Positions 7,961 to 16,767 of a DNA stretch of 64,000 nt are shown one piece after another. The notes beneath the pieces are model-generated. The model saw nothing but the letters and a program-made list of their open reading frames with translations, was not told where the DNA came from and did not search any database. Numbering within the stretch: position 1 is the first letter of the stretch; every line of letters starts with the position of its first letter. The DNA is from M0103 sp040386155 (GTDB lineage Bacteria > Bacteroidota > Bacteroidia > Flavobacteriales_D > Crocinitomicaceae), in NCBI GenBank assembly GCA_040386155.1, contig JAZKFZ010000003.1:806001-870000 (forward strand), in the 5' to 3' direction. A program made the translations under genes and the position numbers.

Positions 7961-9010
7961 TTAATATTCTCTGATGTAAGGATAATCCTCTACATAAACG
8001 TCTTTGTACAATTCTTCTGGTTCTGGATACGGAGAGTTTTCAGCGAATTCAACGCTTTCGTCCACTTCCTTTTTCACCCAAACATCCATGTCAGCAATTT
8101 CCTTGGCCGACATCCATTTATTCGCTTGAATGACATTCAAACAATGTTCAATTGGGTCTTCTTCCATCCATTCAGCTACTTCTTCTTTCGAACGGTATTT
8201 TTGTGGATCTGACATTGAATGTCCTTTGTAACGGTATGTTCTGATGTCCAACAATGTCGGTCCTTCACCTTTTCTAGCACGTGTTGCAGCTTCTTCTATT
8301 GCTTCATGCACTGCTTCTGGTTTCATTCCATCAACAGCAAACGAAGGCATTTCATACGAAAGTCCAATTTTATCTAATTCGGTTACATTGGTTGTTCGTT
8401 CAACGGATGTACCCATGGCATAATTGTTATTTTCGATGATGAAAACCACTGGTAATTTCCAGTTCATTGCCATATTGAAGGTTTCATGCAACATTCCTTG
8501 ACGCACTGCTCCATCACCCATCGACACGAAAGTGACATTATCTGTACCATTGTATTTCTCAGCAAAAGCAACACCTGCACCCATACCAATTTGAGCACCA
8601 ACAATACCGTGGCCACCCATAAAATTTTTCTCTTTGTCGAAGAAGTGCATAGACCCACCTTTTCCTTTCGAACAACCTGTACTTCTTCCGTACAACTCAG
8701 CCATTAGCACGCGAGGATCTGTACCCAATGCAATTGGATGACCATGATCTCGGTAAGCAGTCATGTGCTTATCACCTGGGCGACAAGCGCTTGCAGTGCC
8801 AACAACAATTGCTTCTTGACCAATGTAGAGGTGACAAAATCCACCAAATTTTTGTTGAATGTATAGTTGACCTGTTTTTTCCTCAAATCTTCGGATCAAA
8901 AGCATGTCCTTGTACCATTTAATGTACCTTTCTTTTGAAAATTTTGTTGAACCAGCAGACAGTGCTTTTTTCGTTGTCTTTGTTGGTTTCACGGTTGATT
9001 TTACAGCCAT
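7961..9010 (-). CDS. pdhA: Pyruvate dehydrogenase E1 component, alpha subunit
   Basis: 349-residue alpha subunit of heterotetrameric pyruvate dehydrogenase E1, the thiamine-diphosphate decarboxylase that acetylates the E2 lipoyl group. The TPP/Mg motif GDGAVRQGMLHETFNMA is present with the following IENNNYAMGTS, and the phosphorylation-loop-like RYKGHSMSDPQKYRSKEE. The Lys/Thr-rich N-terminus (about 20 residues) is a linker. First gene of a two-gene transcript with pdhC; a promoter of the TTG-N21-TATATTTG type lies upstream at 9041-9072 and reaches into the end of the preceding gene. Confidence 0.95.
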   Translation of the reverse strand: MAVKSTVKPTKTTKKALSAGSTKFSKERYIKWYKDMLLIRRFEEKTGQLYIQQKFGGFCHLYIGQEAIVVGTASACRPGDKHMTAYRDHGHPIALGTDPRVLMAELYGRSTGCSKGKGGSMHFFDKEKNFMGGHGIVGAQIGMGAGVAFAEKYNGTDNVTFVSMGDGAVRQGMLHETFNMAMNWKLPVVFIIENNNYAMGTSVERTTNVTELDKIGLSYEMPSFAVDGMKPEAVHEAIEEAATRARKGEGPTLLDIRTYRYKGHSMSDPQKYRSKEEVAEWMEEDPIEHCLNVIQANKWMSAKEIADMDVWVKKEVDESVEFAENSPYPEPEELYKDVYVEDYPYIREY

Positions 9011-9040
9011 GGCTTGTTTCTATTTAATTTTTCCGTTTTG

Positions 9041-9072
9041 CAAATATATACTTTGTTCGTGGATTACCTCAA
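9041..9072 (-). promoter_or_regulatory. Promoter of pdhA-pdhC
   Basis: Minus-strand -7 box TATATTTG (complement at 9041-9048) and -33 TTG (complement at 9070-9072), spacer 21 nt. The -33 element overlaps the last codons of the upstream TPR protein gene, so pdhA has its own promoter despite the short gap. Confidence 0.65.
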
Positions 9073-11085
9073 ATTTCCTAACAAAGTTTGCGCTTTTACA
9101 TTCTGTGGCTCCACTGCTAATACTTCTTGGTAGATTTTTTTTGCCATCTCTTTTTCGCCAGACAATTCATACATCATACCTAGATTTGTTTTCATTCCAA
9201 GGTCTTTCGGCACCACTTGCATATATACATTTATGAGGCGAATGGCGCTTGAATAATCTTTTTCATCGAAGTACTTGAGTGCTTGCTCAGAAGTTAAACC
9301 AATTAATTCAGGAAAATTAGCCCCATGCTTAACAATGTGCTCAATTAATTCTTGTTTTCGATGAAGATTTAATAAAGCGTAGAACGCATTATGATAATCA
9401 TCTTGTGCTATTTTTTTTGCTTTTTTAGTCAATAGCAAAAGTGCTTCAAAAAGATTTTCGCGTTGTTTTTCGTCTTTTTCAATTTGAATCAGGGCATTGA
9501 TATTGAAGTATTGATTTTGAATGAGATTGACCTTATACAGTTGCAATGAATCCAAAGCGAAATCAATCGTACTTTTAGCAGCAAGCAGGTATTCCTTCTT
9601 TTTAAGCGTATCAGCATTTTCCATTTTTGACAATTCTGCCAATGCATAGGACTTGTTTTCGTAGATATTTGGATACGCGTTAAATGCCAATTCTGCTTTA
9701 GTTAAATAAACAATCGCACTGTCTAAAAAATCGCTTTTTAATTGTGGTAGCGTTTGCCCTTTACTTTGAGTAATGTATTCGGTACCTAGATTAAAATTCG
9801 TTTTCACACTCTTCGGACAAATAGCAACACCTGATTGATAAATTTGCAGATTGTTTTTCCAATCTTGATTTCGAATAATTGTTCTCACAGCAAAAAGCAA
9901 CACCACTCCGATCGAAAAATACTTCATTGCATTCGCGGATTGCTCAACTTTCAAGCTCAACTTTTGGAGGAAATAAATGACAAGCAGGATCAATCCCAGC
10001 AAAGGAATGAACATGAATCGTTCACCAAGGGGACAATTAATCAAGAATAAAAAGTTGGATGTCGCCACAAAGGTCGAAAGAAATAGCATTGCACCAAAAC
10101 CAGCTACGTTTCTTTTGATCGTTCCAATTGCCGCCAAAATAATGATCATAAGCATTGAGATCAAGCCTAGCATTGAGGAAATAGAACCAAACGAAACAAT
10201 GGGTAATTGGGCTACTGAGTAATCCCATGACAATTGCCAAGGAAAAAACATTAATTGCAAGTACTTACCGAAAATGGCGAAATTGGAACTTAGCAATTCG
10301 GAAGTTGAAGTTGCCAATGCAAGGGAATTTGCGACTGGATCAATTTTATCAGCAATTAATACATCCGATAGCACAGTTATGCGAATCAGGAAATAAATAC
10401 CCAAGGGTGCAAGTAGGCAAATTGATGAAAGAAGATGCTTCTTACCGCTAGAAATCCATGCGATCACTGGAAAAAGAACAATTGCCGGAATTGCAGTTTC
10501 TTTCGATAAAGCAGCCAAAAAGAAAAGACTAAGAGCAATCAGTAAAAAACGATTTCCGTTTTCAGAAAGCGCTTTTCGATCTAAGTATTTGACGTAAAAC
10601 AACAAGGACGAAAAAAGAAAAAGTGCGCACAGCAATTCATCTCGACTTTTAACATTGGCAACAACTTCCGTGTGAATTGGATGAATCGCAAAAAGTAAAG
10701 TGCTAATGAAAATCCACCCTAAGCTCAATTTATCTTTCAGAAAAAGTTTTAGAAATTGAAAAACAACGAAAATCAGTAGTCCATATAAAAGCACTTGAAT
10801 CAAATGCGAGCTAGCCGGATTTGCGTCAAAAAGTGAACGTTCGACGGCGAATGTAGCAAGAGTCAATGGTCGATAGGACTCATCTTCCCGTCCATCATAG
10901 CCAAATAAATAACTGTGTTTGAAAATTTCTGGAATGGCAGAAATCCCTTCCTTCGTCAAGGAATTATTGGTGACAACAATTTGATCGTCGATGACATACT
11001 CATGCCCCAAGGTATTGCCATACAAGACAACAACCAGACCCATCCAAAACCACCACTTATTCCCTATTTCGAACAGCTTTTTCAT
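9064..11085 (-). CDS. TMTC-like membrane protein with C-terminal TPR repeats (GT-C fold)
   Basis: 673-residue protein. Residues 1 to about 390 are a polytopic membrane domain with the signature of the TMTC/DUF1736 family: YGNTLGHEYVIDDQIVV near the N-terminus, SYRPLTLATFAVE, and AIHPIHTEVVANVKSRDELL. These match the luminal loops of GT-C O-mannosyltransferase-like proteins, where the acidic pair (DD) is thought to be catalytic. The rest is soluble; TPR-like helices are clearest at the end (ALKYFDEKDYSSAIRLINVY, TNLGMMYELSGEKEMAKKIY). A glycosyl-transfer role in the inner membrane is inferred from the family. The start overlaps the cdd stop by 4 bp, so it is probably expressed with cytidine deaminase. 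Confidence 0.75.
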   Translation of the reverse strand: MKKLFEIGNKWWFWMGLVVVLYGNTLGHEYVIDDQIVVTNNSLTKEGISAIPEIFKHSYLFGYDGREDESYRPLTLATFAVERSLFDANPASSHLIQVLLYGLLIFVVFQFLKLFLKDKLSLGWIFISTLLFAIHPIHTEVVANVKSRDELLCALFLFSSLLFYVKYLDRKALSENGNRFLLIALSLFFLAALSKETAIPAIVLFPVIAWISSGKKHLLSSICLLAPLGIYFLIRITVLSDVLIADKIDPVANSLALATSTSELLSSNFAIFGKYLQLMFFPWQLSWDYSVAQLPIVSFGSISSMLGLISMLMIIILAAIGTIKRNVAGFGAMLFLSTFVATSNFLFLINCPLGERFMFIPLLGLILLVIYFLQKLSLKVEQSANAMKYFSIGVVLLFAVRTIIRNQDWKNNLQIYQSGVAICPKSVKTNFNLGTEYITQSKGQTLPQLKSDFLDSAIVYLTKAELAFNAYPNIYENKSYALAELSKMENADTLKKKEYLLAAKSTIDFALDSLQLYKVNLIQNQYFNINALIQIEKDEKQRENLFEALLLLTKKAKKIAQDDYHNAFYALLNLHRKQELIEHIVKHGANFPELIGLTSEQALKYFDEKDYSSAIRLINVYMQVVPKDLGMKTNLGMMYELSGEKEMAKKIYQEVLAVEPQNVKAQTLLGNLR

Positions 11086-11552
11086 TTTTTAAATGCAAGA
11101 GGTAACAAATCGAATGCTGAATTAAAAACCAGTACCTTGTTGTTCTGACTCACCAAAATCACTCTCATCGGAGCATTTTGACGCATTTCAGTCTCCCCCA
11201 TCACTTGACGACAACCACCACATGGCGTTAGCCAATTTTCAAGAGGAATCAAATCTCCAAAAGCGGTAATGCAGATCGTTTCTACAGCCAGGTCGGGAAA
11301 ATTCGCTCCGGCATAAAAAAGTGCCACTCGCTCTGCACACAAACCTGAAGGATAGGCAATATTCTCTTGATTGTTTCCTAAGACGACTTCCCCATTGCTC
11401 AAGCGCGCTGCAGCACCAACGTGAAATTTACTGTACGGCGCATACGCTTTTTTTGTCATAGCAATCGATGCCTCTACCAGCAATTGATCACTGCGATCAA
11501 GTTCTGTAAAATGCCCTAATTCTTGATACGAAACTGTGTAATTCTTTGTCAT
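11082..11552 (-). CDS. cdd: Cytidine deaminase
   Basis: 156-residue cytosolic zinc enzyme converting cytidine/deoxycytidine to uridine/deoxyuridine in pyrimidine salvage. Both zinc motifs are present: CAERVALF (Cys plus catalytic Glu) and PCGGCRQ (two Cys). The substrate segment APYSKFHVGAA and the NQENIAYPSGLCAER stretch are typical of the homotetrameric class. The frame is open to an ATG at 11576, but the ATG at 11552 (MTKNYTVSY) is preferred because the extra eight residues have no family counterpart. The stop overlaps the start of the TMTC-like gene by 4 bp. Confidence 0.93.
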   Translation of the reverse strand: MTKNYTVSYQELGHFTELDRSDQLLVEASIAMTKKAYAPYSKFHVGAAARLSNGEVVLGNNQENIAYPSGLCAERVALFYAGANFPDLAVETICITAFGDLIPLENWLTPCGGCRQVMGETEMRQNAPMRVILVSQNNKVLVFNSAFDLLPLAFKK

Positions 11553-11709
11553 AAATCGTTGAAAACAAATTGGCATTTCACCAATTAAAAGTTGAAATTG
11601 TCGAAAAAATTAGAAACAAGCAAGTTCTTACAGATTTTTAGGTGCCATTGGCACATTTTACGTAACTTCGTAGCAATAAAAATTACGCTATTTTTAGATT
11701 GATTATCGT

Positions 11710-12459
11710 ATGAAAAAAGCCTATTGTATTGTCAGTATTTCTCCCGTTCGACTCGAAGCAAGCGATCGCAGTGAAATGACAAGTCAGTTATTATTTGGAG
11801 AAGTAGTGAGCGTTGAAGAGGAACAATTTCCGTGGTTAAAAATTAAGACGTATTCAGATAATTATGAAGGATATATCGATCATAAGCATGTGCATTATTT
11901 AACAGATAAGGAACTGAATCGTTGGTTGGATGGCATCACATATTTAACTTCTCAAACCCTCGATTTAAAGACACCTTGGGGAAAGCAAATCATCGTAAAG
12001 GGTTCATTTGTTCCTTTCCACGCAGAAGGGAATTTTAATATCGGAATGGATCAATTTACGTATACAGATGATTATCAACATGATCAACGTACTGCATTTC
12101 AAATTGCAAATGATTATTTGAACGCACCTTATTTGTGGGGAGGAAAATCACCTTTTGGAATCGACTGCTCTGGTTTAACACAGCAAGTGTTTAGATTTCA
12201 AGACATCAATTTACCGCGAGACGCTTTTCAACAGGTCGACTATGGAATGAATGTACCATTTGATCAAGCAGAAGCTGATGATGTTGCTTTTTTCTCAAAC
12301 AAAGAGGGGAAAATAACCCACGTTGGGATCATTGGTCCGAAAAACGCTATTATTCACGCCGCAGGAAGAGTAAGAGTTGATCAACTTACGAGAGAAGGAA
12401 TCGTGAACTCAGAAACACAACAATTAACGCATACATTACACTCCATTAAGCGAATGTAA
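11710..12459 (+). CDS. NlpC/P60 family cysteine peptidase with N-terminal SH3-like domain
   Basis: 249-residue peptidoglycan-type endopeptidase resembling dipeptidyl-peptidase VI / YkfC. The N-terminal part (about 1-120) is SH3-like (RSEMTSQLLFGEVVSVEEE, PWLKIKTYSDNYEGYID). The catalytic NlpC/P60 domain carries C153 in GIDCSG, H204 in THVGI and H216 in IIHAAG. There is no signal peptide or lipobox, so it is probably cytoplasmic and acts on muropeptides imported for recycling (inference). It is monocistronic or weakly linked to the epimerase gene 48 bp downstream. Confidence 0.87.
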   Translation: MKKAYCIVSISPVRLEASDRSEMTSQLLFGEVVSVEEEQFPWLKIKTYSDNYEGYIDHKHVHYLTDKELNRWLDGITYLTSQTLDLKTPWGKQIIVKGSFVPFHAEGNFNIGMDQFTYTDDYQHDQRTAFQIANDYLNAPYLWGGKSPFGIDCSGLTQQVFRFQDINLPRDAFQQVDYGMNVPFDQAEADDVAFFSNKEGKITHVGIIGPKNAIIHAAGRVRVDQLTREGIVNSETQQLTHTLHSIKRM

Positions 12460-12507
12460 AACACAAATCAAAAAATAATTTCGATATTTGTCAACTAAGT
12501 AAACTAC

Positions 12508-13428
12508 ATGAAAATTCTTATTACAGGTGGAGCCGGTTTTATTGGAAGTAATCTCGCAAAAAGATTAGTTCAAGACGGCCACCAAGTTACTGTCTTTGAT
12601 TCCTTGTTACGAGGAAATAAACTAGATAAAGACACGTATTCCAAAATCACCTTCATTAAAGCAGATGTCCGCGACTTACAAAAACTAATAGAAGCAAGTG
12701 CCAATTGTGATCTAATTTTTCACTTCGCAGCCATATTAGGTGTTGATATCGTTGCCGACAATCCCGTGGAAACGATGGATGTGGAAGTAATTGGTACAAG
12801 AAATGTAGTTGAGGCTGCCAATATCAATAACATTAAAAAAGTGATGTACGCTTCTACAAGTGGCATTTATGGTCACTCTACTTTTGAAAATGCCCTAAGC
12901 GAAGAAGTATTGGTGGATCCACGAACTTCCTATGCCATGGCTAAAAGATACAACGAAATCTATTTAGCATCGCATCACGAAGAAAAAGGATTGGACGTTG
13001 TTTCTCTTCGTTTCTTTAATGTGTATGGAAAAAATCAAGACAACCGAATGGTAGTTCCCTTGTTTTTTGAGCAAGCGATGAAGAACGAACCTATTACTGT
13101 TTTTGGATCTGGTCGTCAAACAAGAGATTTTACCTACATCGATGACACCGTTGAAGCGTGTGTTCGTTTGATGGGGACAAAAGGTAGTAAAATTGTAAAC
13201 ATTGCGAATGAGGCAGAATGGACGATTGCTGAATTGGCGACACAAATAAAAGAAATTACAGGCTCTACTTCGGTCATCACCTATTTAGAAGCTCCAAAAA
13301 AGCGCTACGATTATGAAGTTGAGCGCAGAGTTGGAAGTTCTGAAAAGTTGTTACAATTAACGAACTATAAACCTGACACGGCATTAACCGAGGGATTAAC
13401 AAAAATTTATAACGAAAACTATCTGTAA
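12508..13428 (+). CDS. NAD-dependent epimerase/dehydratase (extended SDR)
   Basis: 306-residue extended SDR of the nucleotide-sugar epimerase type. The Rossmann motif GGAGFIGSNLA is at residues 7-17, the active-site triad is in STSGIYG and YAMAKR (Y-x3-K), and RFFNVYGKNQDNRMVVPLFF resembles UDP-glucose 4-epimerase relatives. The substrate cannot be read from sequence; UDP-sugar 4-epimerisation or dTDP-sugar processing are both possible. No other surface-polysaccharide gene is adjacent. The gene sits 6 bp before glyA and may share its transcript. Confidence 0.83.
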   Translation: MKILITGGAGFIGSNLAKRLVQDGHQVTVFDSLLRGNKLDKDTYSKITFIKADVRDLQKLIEASANCDLIFHFAAILGVDIVADNPVETMDVEVIGTRNVVEAANINNIKKVMYASTSGIYGHSTFENALSEEVLVDPRTSYAMAKRYNEIYLASHHEEKGLDVVSLRFFNVYGKNQDNRMVVPLFFEQAMKNEPITVFGSGRQTRDFTYIDDTVEACVRLMGTKGSKIVNIANEAEWTIAELATQIKEITGSTSVITYLEAPKKRYDYEVERRVGSSEKLLQLTNYKPDTALTEGLTKIYNENYL

Positions 13429-13434
13429 GCTACT

Positions 13435-14709
13435 ATGAGACGCGATAATGTACTATTTGAATTAATCGAGCAAGAGAAAAATCGTCAATTACATGGAATT
13501 GAGTTAATTGCTTCAGAGAATTTTGTGAGCGACCAAGTAATGGAAGCGATGGGTAGTGTTTTAACGAACAAATATGCAGAAGGCCTTCCCGGAAAAAGAT
13601 ATTATGGTGGTTGCGAAATTGTGGATCAAGTTGAGCAATTAGCCATCGATCGTTTATGTCAATTGTTTGGCGCTACGTGGGCGAATGTTCAACCACACTC
13701 TGGAGCACAAGCCAATGCAGCAGTGTTCTTAGCGTGCTTAAATGCTGGTGATAAAATTTTAGGGTTTGATCTTTCGCACGGAGGTCACCTTACTCACGGT
13801 TCTCCTGTTAATTTTTCTGGACGATTATACACTCCTTTTTTCTACGGAGTCGATAAAGAAACTGGTCGCGTAGACTACGATATGTTAGAAGAAGTAGCAC
13901 GAAGAGAAAAACCAAAAATGATTATTTGTGGCGCTTCTGCGTACACACGTGATTGGGATTACGCCCGCATTCGCAAAGTAGCTGACGAAATAGGCGCTAT
14001 TATCTTGGCTGATATTTCGCATCCAGCAGGACTTATTGCAACAGGACTTCTAAGTGATCCATTGGATCATTGTCATATCGTTACATCAACAACGCATAAA
14101 ACTTTGCGTGGACCAAGAGGTGGAATTATTATGATGCGTCATAACTTCGATAATCCTTTTGGATTGAAGTGGAACAATGGTAATCCAAAATCAATGGCGG
14201 CCTTACTTGATGCTGCTGTGTTCCCCGGAATTCAGGGTGGACCATTAGAGCATGTAATTGCGGGTAAAGCAGTAGCTTTTGGTGAAGCATTAACTGATAA
14301 TTACAAAGTCTACATGCGCAAGGTAAAAGACAACGCAGCGTTGATGGCGAATGAATTTATGAAACGAGGATACAACATCGTGTCAGGAGGTACTGAAAAT
14401 CATTCAATGTTGATCGACTTACGAAGCAAAGGTGTAAACGGTAAAGATGCTGAAAATGCGTTGGTAGCTGCTGATATTACTGTCAACAAAAATATGGTAC
14501 CGTTTGATACAGAATCACCATTTGTTACTTCTGGAATACGTGTGGGGACTCCTGCAATTACTTCAAGAGGAATTCAAGCCGGTGAAATAGAACAAATTGT
14601 TGAATTAATGGATCGCGTGCTCAGCAACCCATCGAATGAAACAATCATTGCAAATGTCAAAAAAGACGTCAATGCATTGATGAGTCACCGCCCACTATTT
14701 TTGTGGTAA
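13435..14709 (+). CDS. glyA: Serine hydroxymethyltransferase
   Basis: 424-residue PLP enzyme that interconverts serine and glycine with tetrahydrofolate, the main source of one-carbon units. The family signatures are all present: ELIASENFVS near residue 23, NKYAEGLPGKRYYGGCE (45-61), the HSGAQAN PLP contact, and the Schiff-base Lys K222 in STTHKTLRGPRGG. Length and sequence are those of bacterial GlyA. It follows the epimerase gene by 6 bp and converges on the SDR at 14715. Confidence 0.96.
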   Translation: MRRDNVLFELIEQEKNRQLHGIELIASENFVSDQVMEAMGSVLTNKYAEGLPGKRYYGGCEIVDQVEQLAIDRLCQLFGATWANVQPHSGAQANAAVFLACLNAGDKILGFDLSHGGHLTHGSPVNFSGRLYTPFFYGVDKETGRVDYDMLEEVARREKPKMIICGASAYTRDWDYARIRKVADEIGAIILADISHPAGLIATGLLSDPLDHCHIVTSTTHKTLRGPRGGIIMMRHNFDNPFGLKWNNGNPKSMAALLDAAVFPGIQGGPLEHVIAGKAVAFGEALTDNYKVYMRKVKDNAALMANEFMKRGYNIVSGGTENHSMLIDLRSKGVNGKDAENALVAADITVNKNMVPFDTESPFVTSGIRVGTPAITSRGIQAGEIEQIVELMDRVLSNPSNETIIANVKKDVNALMSHRPLFLW

Positions 14710-14714
14710 GAACA

Positions 14715-15509
14715 CTAAACGGCTGATTGCTTTTTGATGATTCTCCAGAAAAGCGCGGGAAAAAATCGTTTTATGGTCACGGCTTTAATTTCTTTGTTGC
14801 CGATGAGTACTTCTTTCTTCTTTTTGGCAACGGCTTTCAATAATTGTTGAACGCATTCCTCAACGGGCATTCCAGTTGCTTGATTGTTGTCCATTGCTCC
14901 ATGCTTCTCGCCAGTTCCAGTAAGTGCATTCACTGAAATATTCGTACTGATCTTTCCTGGGCACACAATTGTGACATTGATTCCATTGCCTTCTTCTTCC
15001 AACAACAAACTTTCATAAAAGCCATGAAGCGCATGTTTTGAGGCACTATATGCTGAACGAAGAAAGAAACCAAATTTCCCTGAAATACTAGAAATTGCAA
15101 TAATATGTCCTTCCTTTTGAGCTAACATGTATGGCAAGATGGCTTTTGTCATCGCAATATTTCCAAAGTAGTTGATTTCCATAATCTTGCGATCGATTGC
15201 TAAACTGGTGTCAATTGCCTTTGATCGCTGACTAAGTCCGCCGTTGTTGAAAAGATAATGAACGGTCTTTATTTCCTTCATAACAGCTTGAACAATCCCT
15301 TCAATTTCTCCTGATTTCTCGAGGTCAATCGCCACAACACGATGTTTTTCAGGATCCTTTAGTCTTGATTTCACTATTTCAAGGGCAGTTACATTTCTGG
15401 AAGAAAGAATCAAGCGAGCACCTTGCTTAGCCAACTGAATGCACAGCTCTTCGCCTATTCCTGACGAGGCTCCTGTTAACCAAATAGTTTTGTTTTCGAA
15501 ATTATTCAT
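14715..15509 (-). CDS. SDR-family oxidoreductase (DHRS7-like)
   Basis: 264-residue classical short-chain dehydrogenase with TGASSGIGEEL at residues 12-22, FNNGGLSQR in place of the usual NNAG, ISSISGKFG with the catalytic Ser, and YSASKHALHGFYESL (Y-x3-K). The C-terminus ends with a hydrophobic and basic stretch (KRFFPALFWRIIKKQ) that suggests membrane association, as in DHRS7-type enzymes. The substrate is unknown; lipids or retinoid-like alcohols are typical of relatives. It is transcribed alone and converges on glyA. Confidence 0.82.
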   Translation of the reverse strand: MNNFENKTIWLTGASSGIGEELCIQLAKQGARLILSSRNVTALEIVKSRLKDPEKHRVVAIDLEKSGEIEGIVQAVMKEIKTVHYLFNNGGLSQRSKAIDTSLAIDRKIMEINYFGNIAMTKAILPYMLAQKEGHIIAISSISGKFGFFLRSAYSASKHALHGFYESLLLEEEGNGINVTIVCPGKISTNISVNALTGTGEKHGAMDNNQATGMPVEECVQQLLKAVAKKKKEVLIGNKEIKAVTIKRFFPALFWRIIKKQSAV

Positions 15510-15524
15510 GGTACAAAAATAAAA

Positions 15525-15552
15525 AATCCCACCGCAATGAAGCGATGGGATT
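15525..15552 (-). terminator. Rho-independent terminator of the 15573-15998 gene
   Basis: On the minus strand an 11-bp stem (AATCCCATCGC with GCGGTGGGATT, one G-U pair, 6-nt loop) is followed by TTTTATTTTTG. It lies 20 bp after the stop of the small secreted-protein gene. Confidence 0.8.
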
Positions 15553-15572
15553 CAAGACATAAAAAATATCTT

Positions 15573-15998
15573 TTATAGATCTTCAGGCAAAACAACTTCT
15601 TTTGCTGTTTTTTGCTTTGGCTTCAATTTCTCGATAAAAACAATTCTAAACTTTTCACCGTCCACTGAGTAAATCATTTCAGTAATTCCGTTGATAATTG
15701 CAGGTTGTTGTTTTTTATCATTGTAAAATTTCTTGTCGTAAGGTTCGTAGGTATCATCATCATATTGAATCAAAACGGAAACAATTTTTCCATTCTCTAC
15801 ACGTGCTTTTCCAGCCACACAAGAGCTTGATCCATCTTTTTCAAAGAAACTCACAATTACATTGCGGTGCATGTCATCACCAACCCCATAAGCACCTCTT
15901 TTAGAGAAGGCTTCTTCTAAACGCTTAAAACATTCATCTTGTCCATAAAGCGCAGTAGTCATTAAAAAAACGGAAAATACAAGTACTAATTTTTTCAT
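15573..15998 (-). CDS. Small secreted protein of unknown function
   Basis: 141 residues with a Sec signal peptide (MKKLVLVFSVFLMTTALYGQ, cleavage probably after YGQ). The mature part is about 120 residues, has one early Cys (ECFKR) and a second in SSCVAGK that could form a disulfide, and ends basic and acidic without a membrane anchor. I recognise no family. Its transcript is bounded by a clear terminator (15525-15552) and by a TATATTTG promoter (complement at 16033-16040), so it is a real, independently expressed gene. Confidence 0.75.
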   Translation of the reverse strand: MKKLVLVFSVFLMTTALYGQDECFKRLEEAFSKRGAYGVGDDMHRNVIVSFFEKDGSSSCVAGKARVENGKIVSVLIQYDDDTYEPYDKKFYNDKKQQPAIINGITEMIYSVDGEKFRIVFIEKLKPKQKTAKEVVLPEDL

Positions 15999-16032
15999 AG
16001 TTTATCGTTGTTTAGCGAGTTTCCTCGATGTT

Positions 16033-16065
16033 CAAATATAACAAGTTTGGTCGAAATTGATTCAA
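16033..16065 (-). promoter_or_regulatory. Promoter of the 15998 gene, interleaved with the gmhA promoter
   Basis: Minus-strand TATATTTG (complement 16033-16040) with TTG (complement 16063-16065) 22 nt upstream. The TTG of the divergent gmhA promoter is at 16057-16059, so the two RNA polymerase sites overlap. Confidence 0.6.
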
Positions 16066-16089
16066 TATTTTTATTTTATTTTAAATTTG
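16057..16089 (+). promoter_or_regulatory. Promoter of gmhA
   Basis: TTG at 16057-16059, 22-nt spacer, TAAATTTG at 16082-16089, about 22 nt before the gmhA ATG. Matches the Flavobacteriia -33/-7 consensus. Confidence 0.65.
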
Positions 16090-16110
16090 AACTAAAATCA
16101 ATCGGCATCC

Positions 16111-16677
16111 ATGAATCAAATAGCAGACCATTTTTCTGAGGCTTTAGAAGTTTTGCAAAAATTTAACAACTCTACCAATCATTCGCTGATTAAAACGGCT
16201 GGCGAATTAATGGTTACAAGTCTTCAAAATAAAGGTAAAATAATCAGTTGTGGCAACGGTGGTTCTATGTGCGATGCAATGCATTTTGCAGAAGAATTAA
16301 GTGGTCGTTATCGCGATGATCGAAAAGCATTGGCGGCACTTTCTATTTCAGATCCTAGTCACTTATCCTGCGTTGGTAACGATTATGGCTTCGATGCTGT
16401 TTTTTCGCGCTATGTGGAAGCCGTGGGACAAGAAGGCGATGTTTTATTAGCTATTAGTACTTCCGGAAACTCAAAGAATGTCATCAACGCCATTGAAGCA
16501 GCAAAAGCCAAAGGAATGAAAATTGTTGGATTAACAGGAAAAGATGGTGGACACATGGCGAGTTTATGTGATGTTGAAATTAGAGCTCCGCATACTAAAT
16601 ACGCCGATAGAGCGCAAGAAATTCACATAAAAGTGATTCACACCTTGATCGATTTCATCGAAAAAAACACCTTGTAA
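16111..16677 (+). CDS. gmhA: Phosphoheptose isomerase (sedoheptulose 7-phosphate isomerase)
   Basis: 188-residue SIS-domain enzyme that converts sedoheptulose 7-phosphate to D-glycero-D-manno-heptose 7-phosphate, the first step to the ADP-heptose used for LPS core. Diagnostic segments are SCGNGGSMCDAMHFAEELSG, the SDPSHLSCVGNDYGFDAVF loop and the SIS phosphate site AISTSGNSKNV; HTKYADRAQEIHIKVIHTLI closes the active site. It has its own promoter and no other heptose gene beside it. Confidence 0.93.
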   Translation: MNQIADHFSEALEVLQKFNNSTNHSLIKTAGELMVTSLQNKGKIISCGNGGSMCDAMHFAEELSGRYRDDRKALAALSISDPSHLSCVGNDYGFDAVFSRYVEAVGQEGDVLLAISTSGNSKNVINAIEAAKAKGMKIVGLTGKDGGHMASLCDVEIRAPHTKYADRAQEIHIKVIHTLIDFIEKNTL

Positions 16678-16740
16678 TAACTTGTTGAAAAACTCTTGCA
16701 ATTAGTGAGAATTTAAGGCGACAAAAGGAATAAAAAACAT

Positions 16741-16748
16741 TAAATTTG
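16741..16748 (+). promoter_or_regulatory. Possible -7 box for the fur/STAS/purA run
   Basis: TAAATTTG 20 bp before the fur-like ATG at 16768. No TTG was found at the expected distance upstream, so only half of the promoter consensus is met. Confidence 0.4.
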
Positions 16749-16767
16749 TCACTTACTTTTTTCAAAT

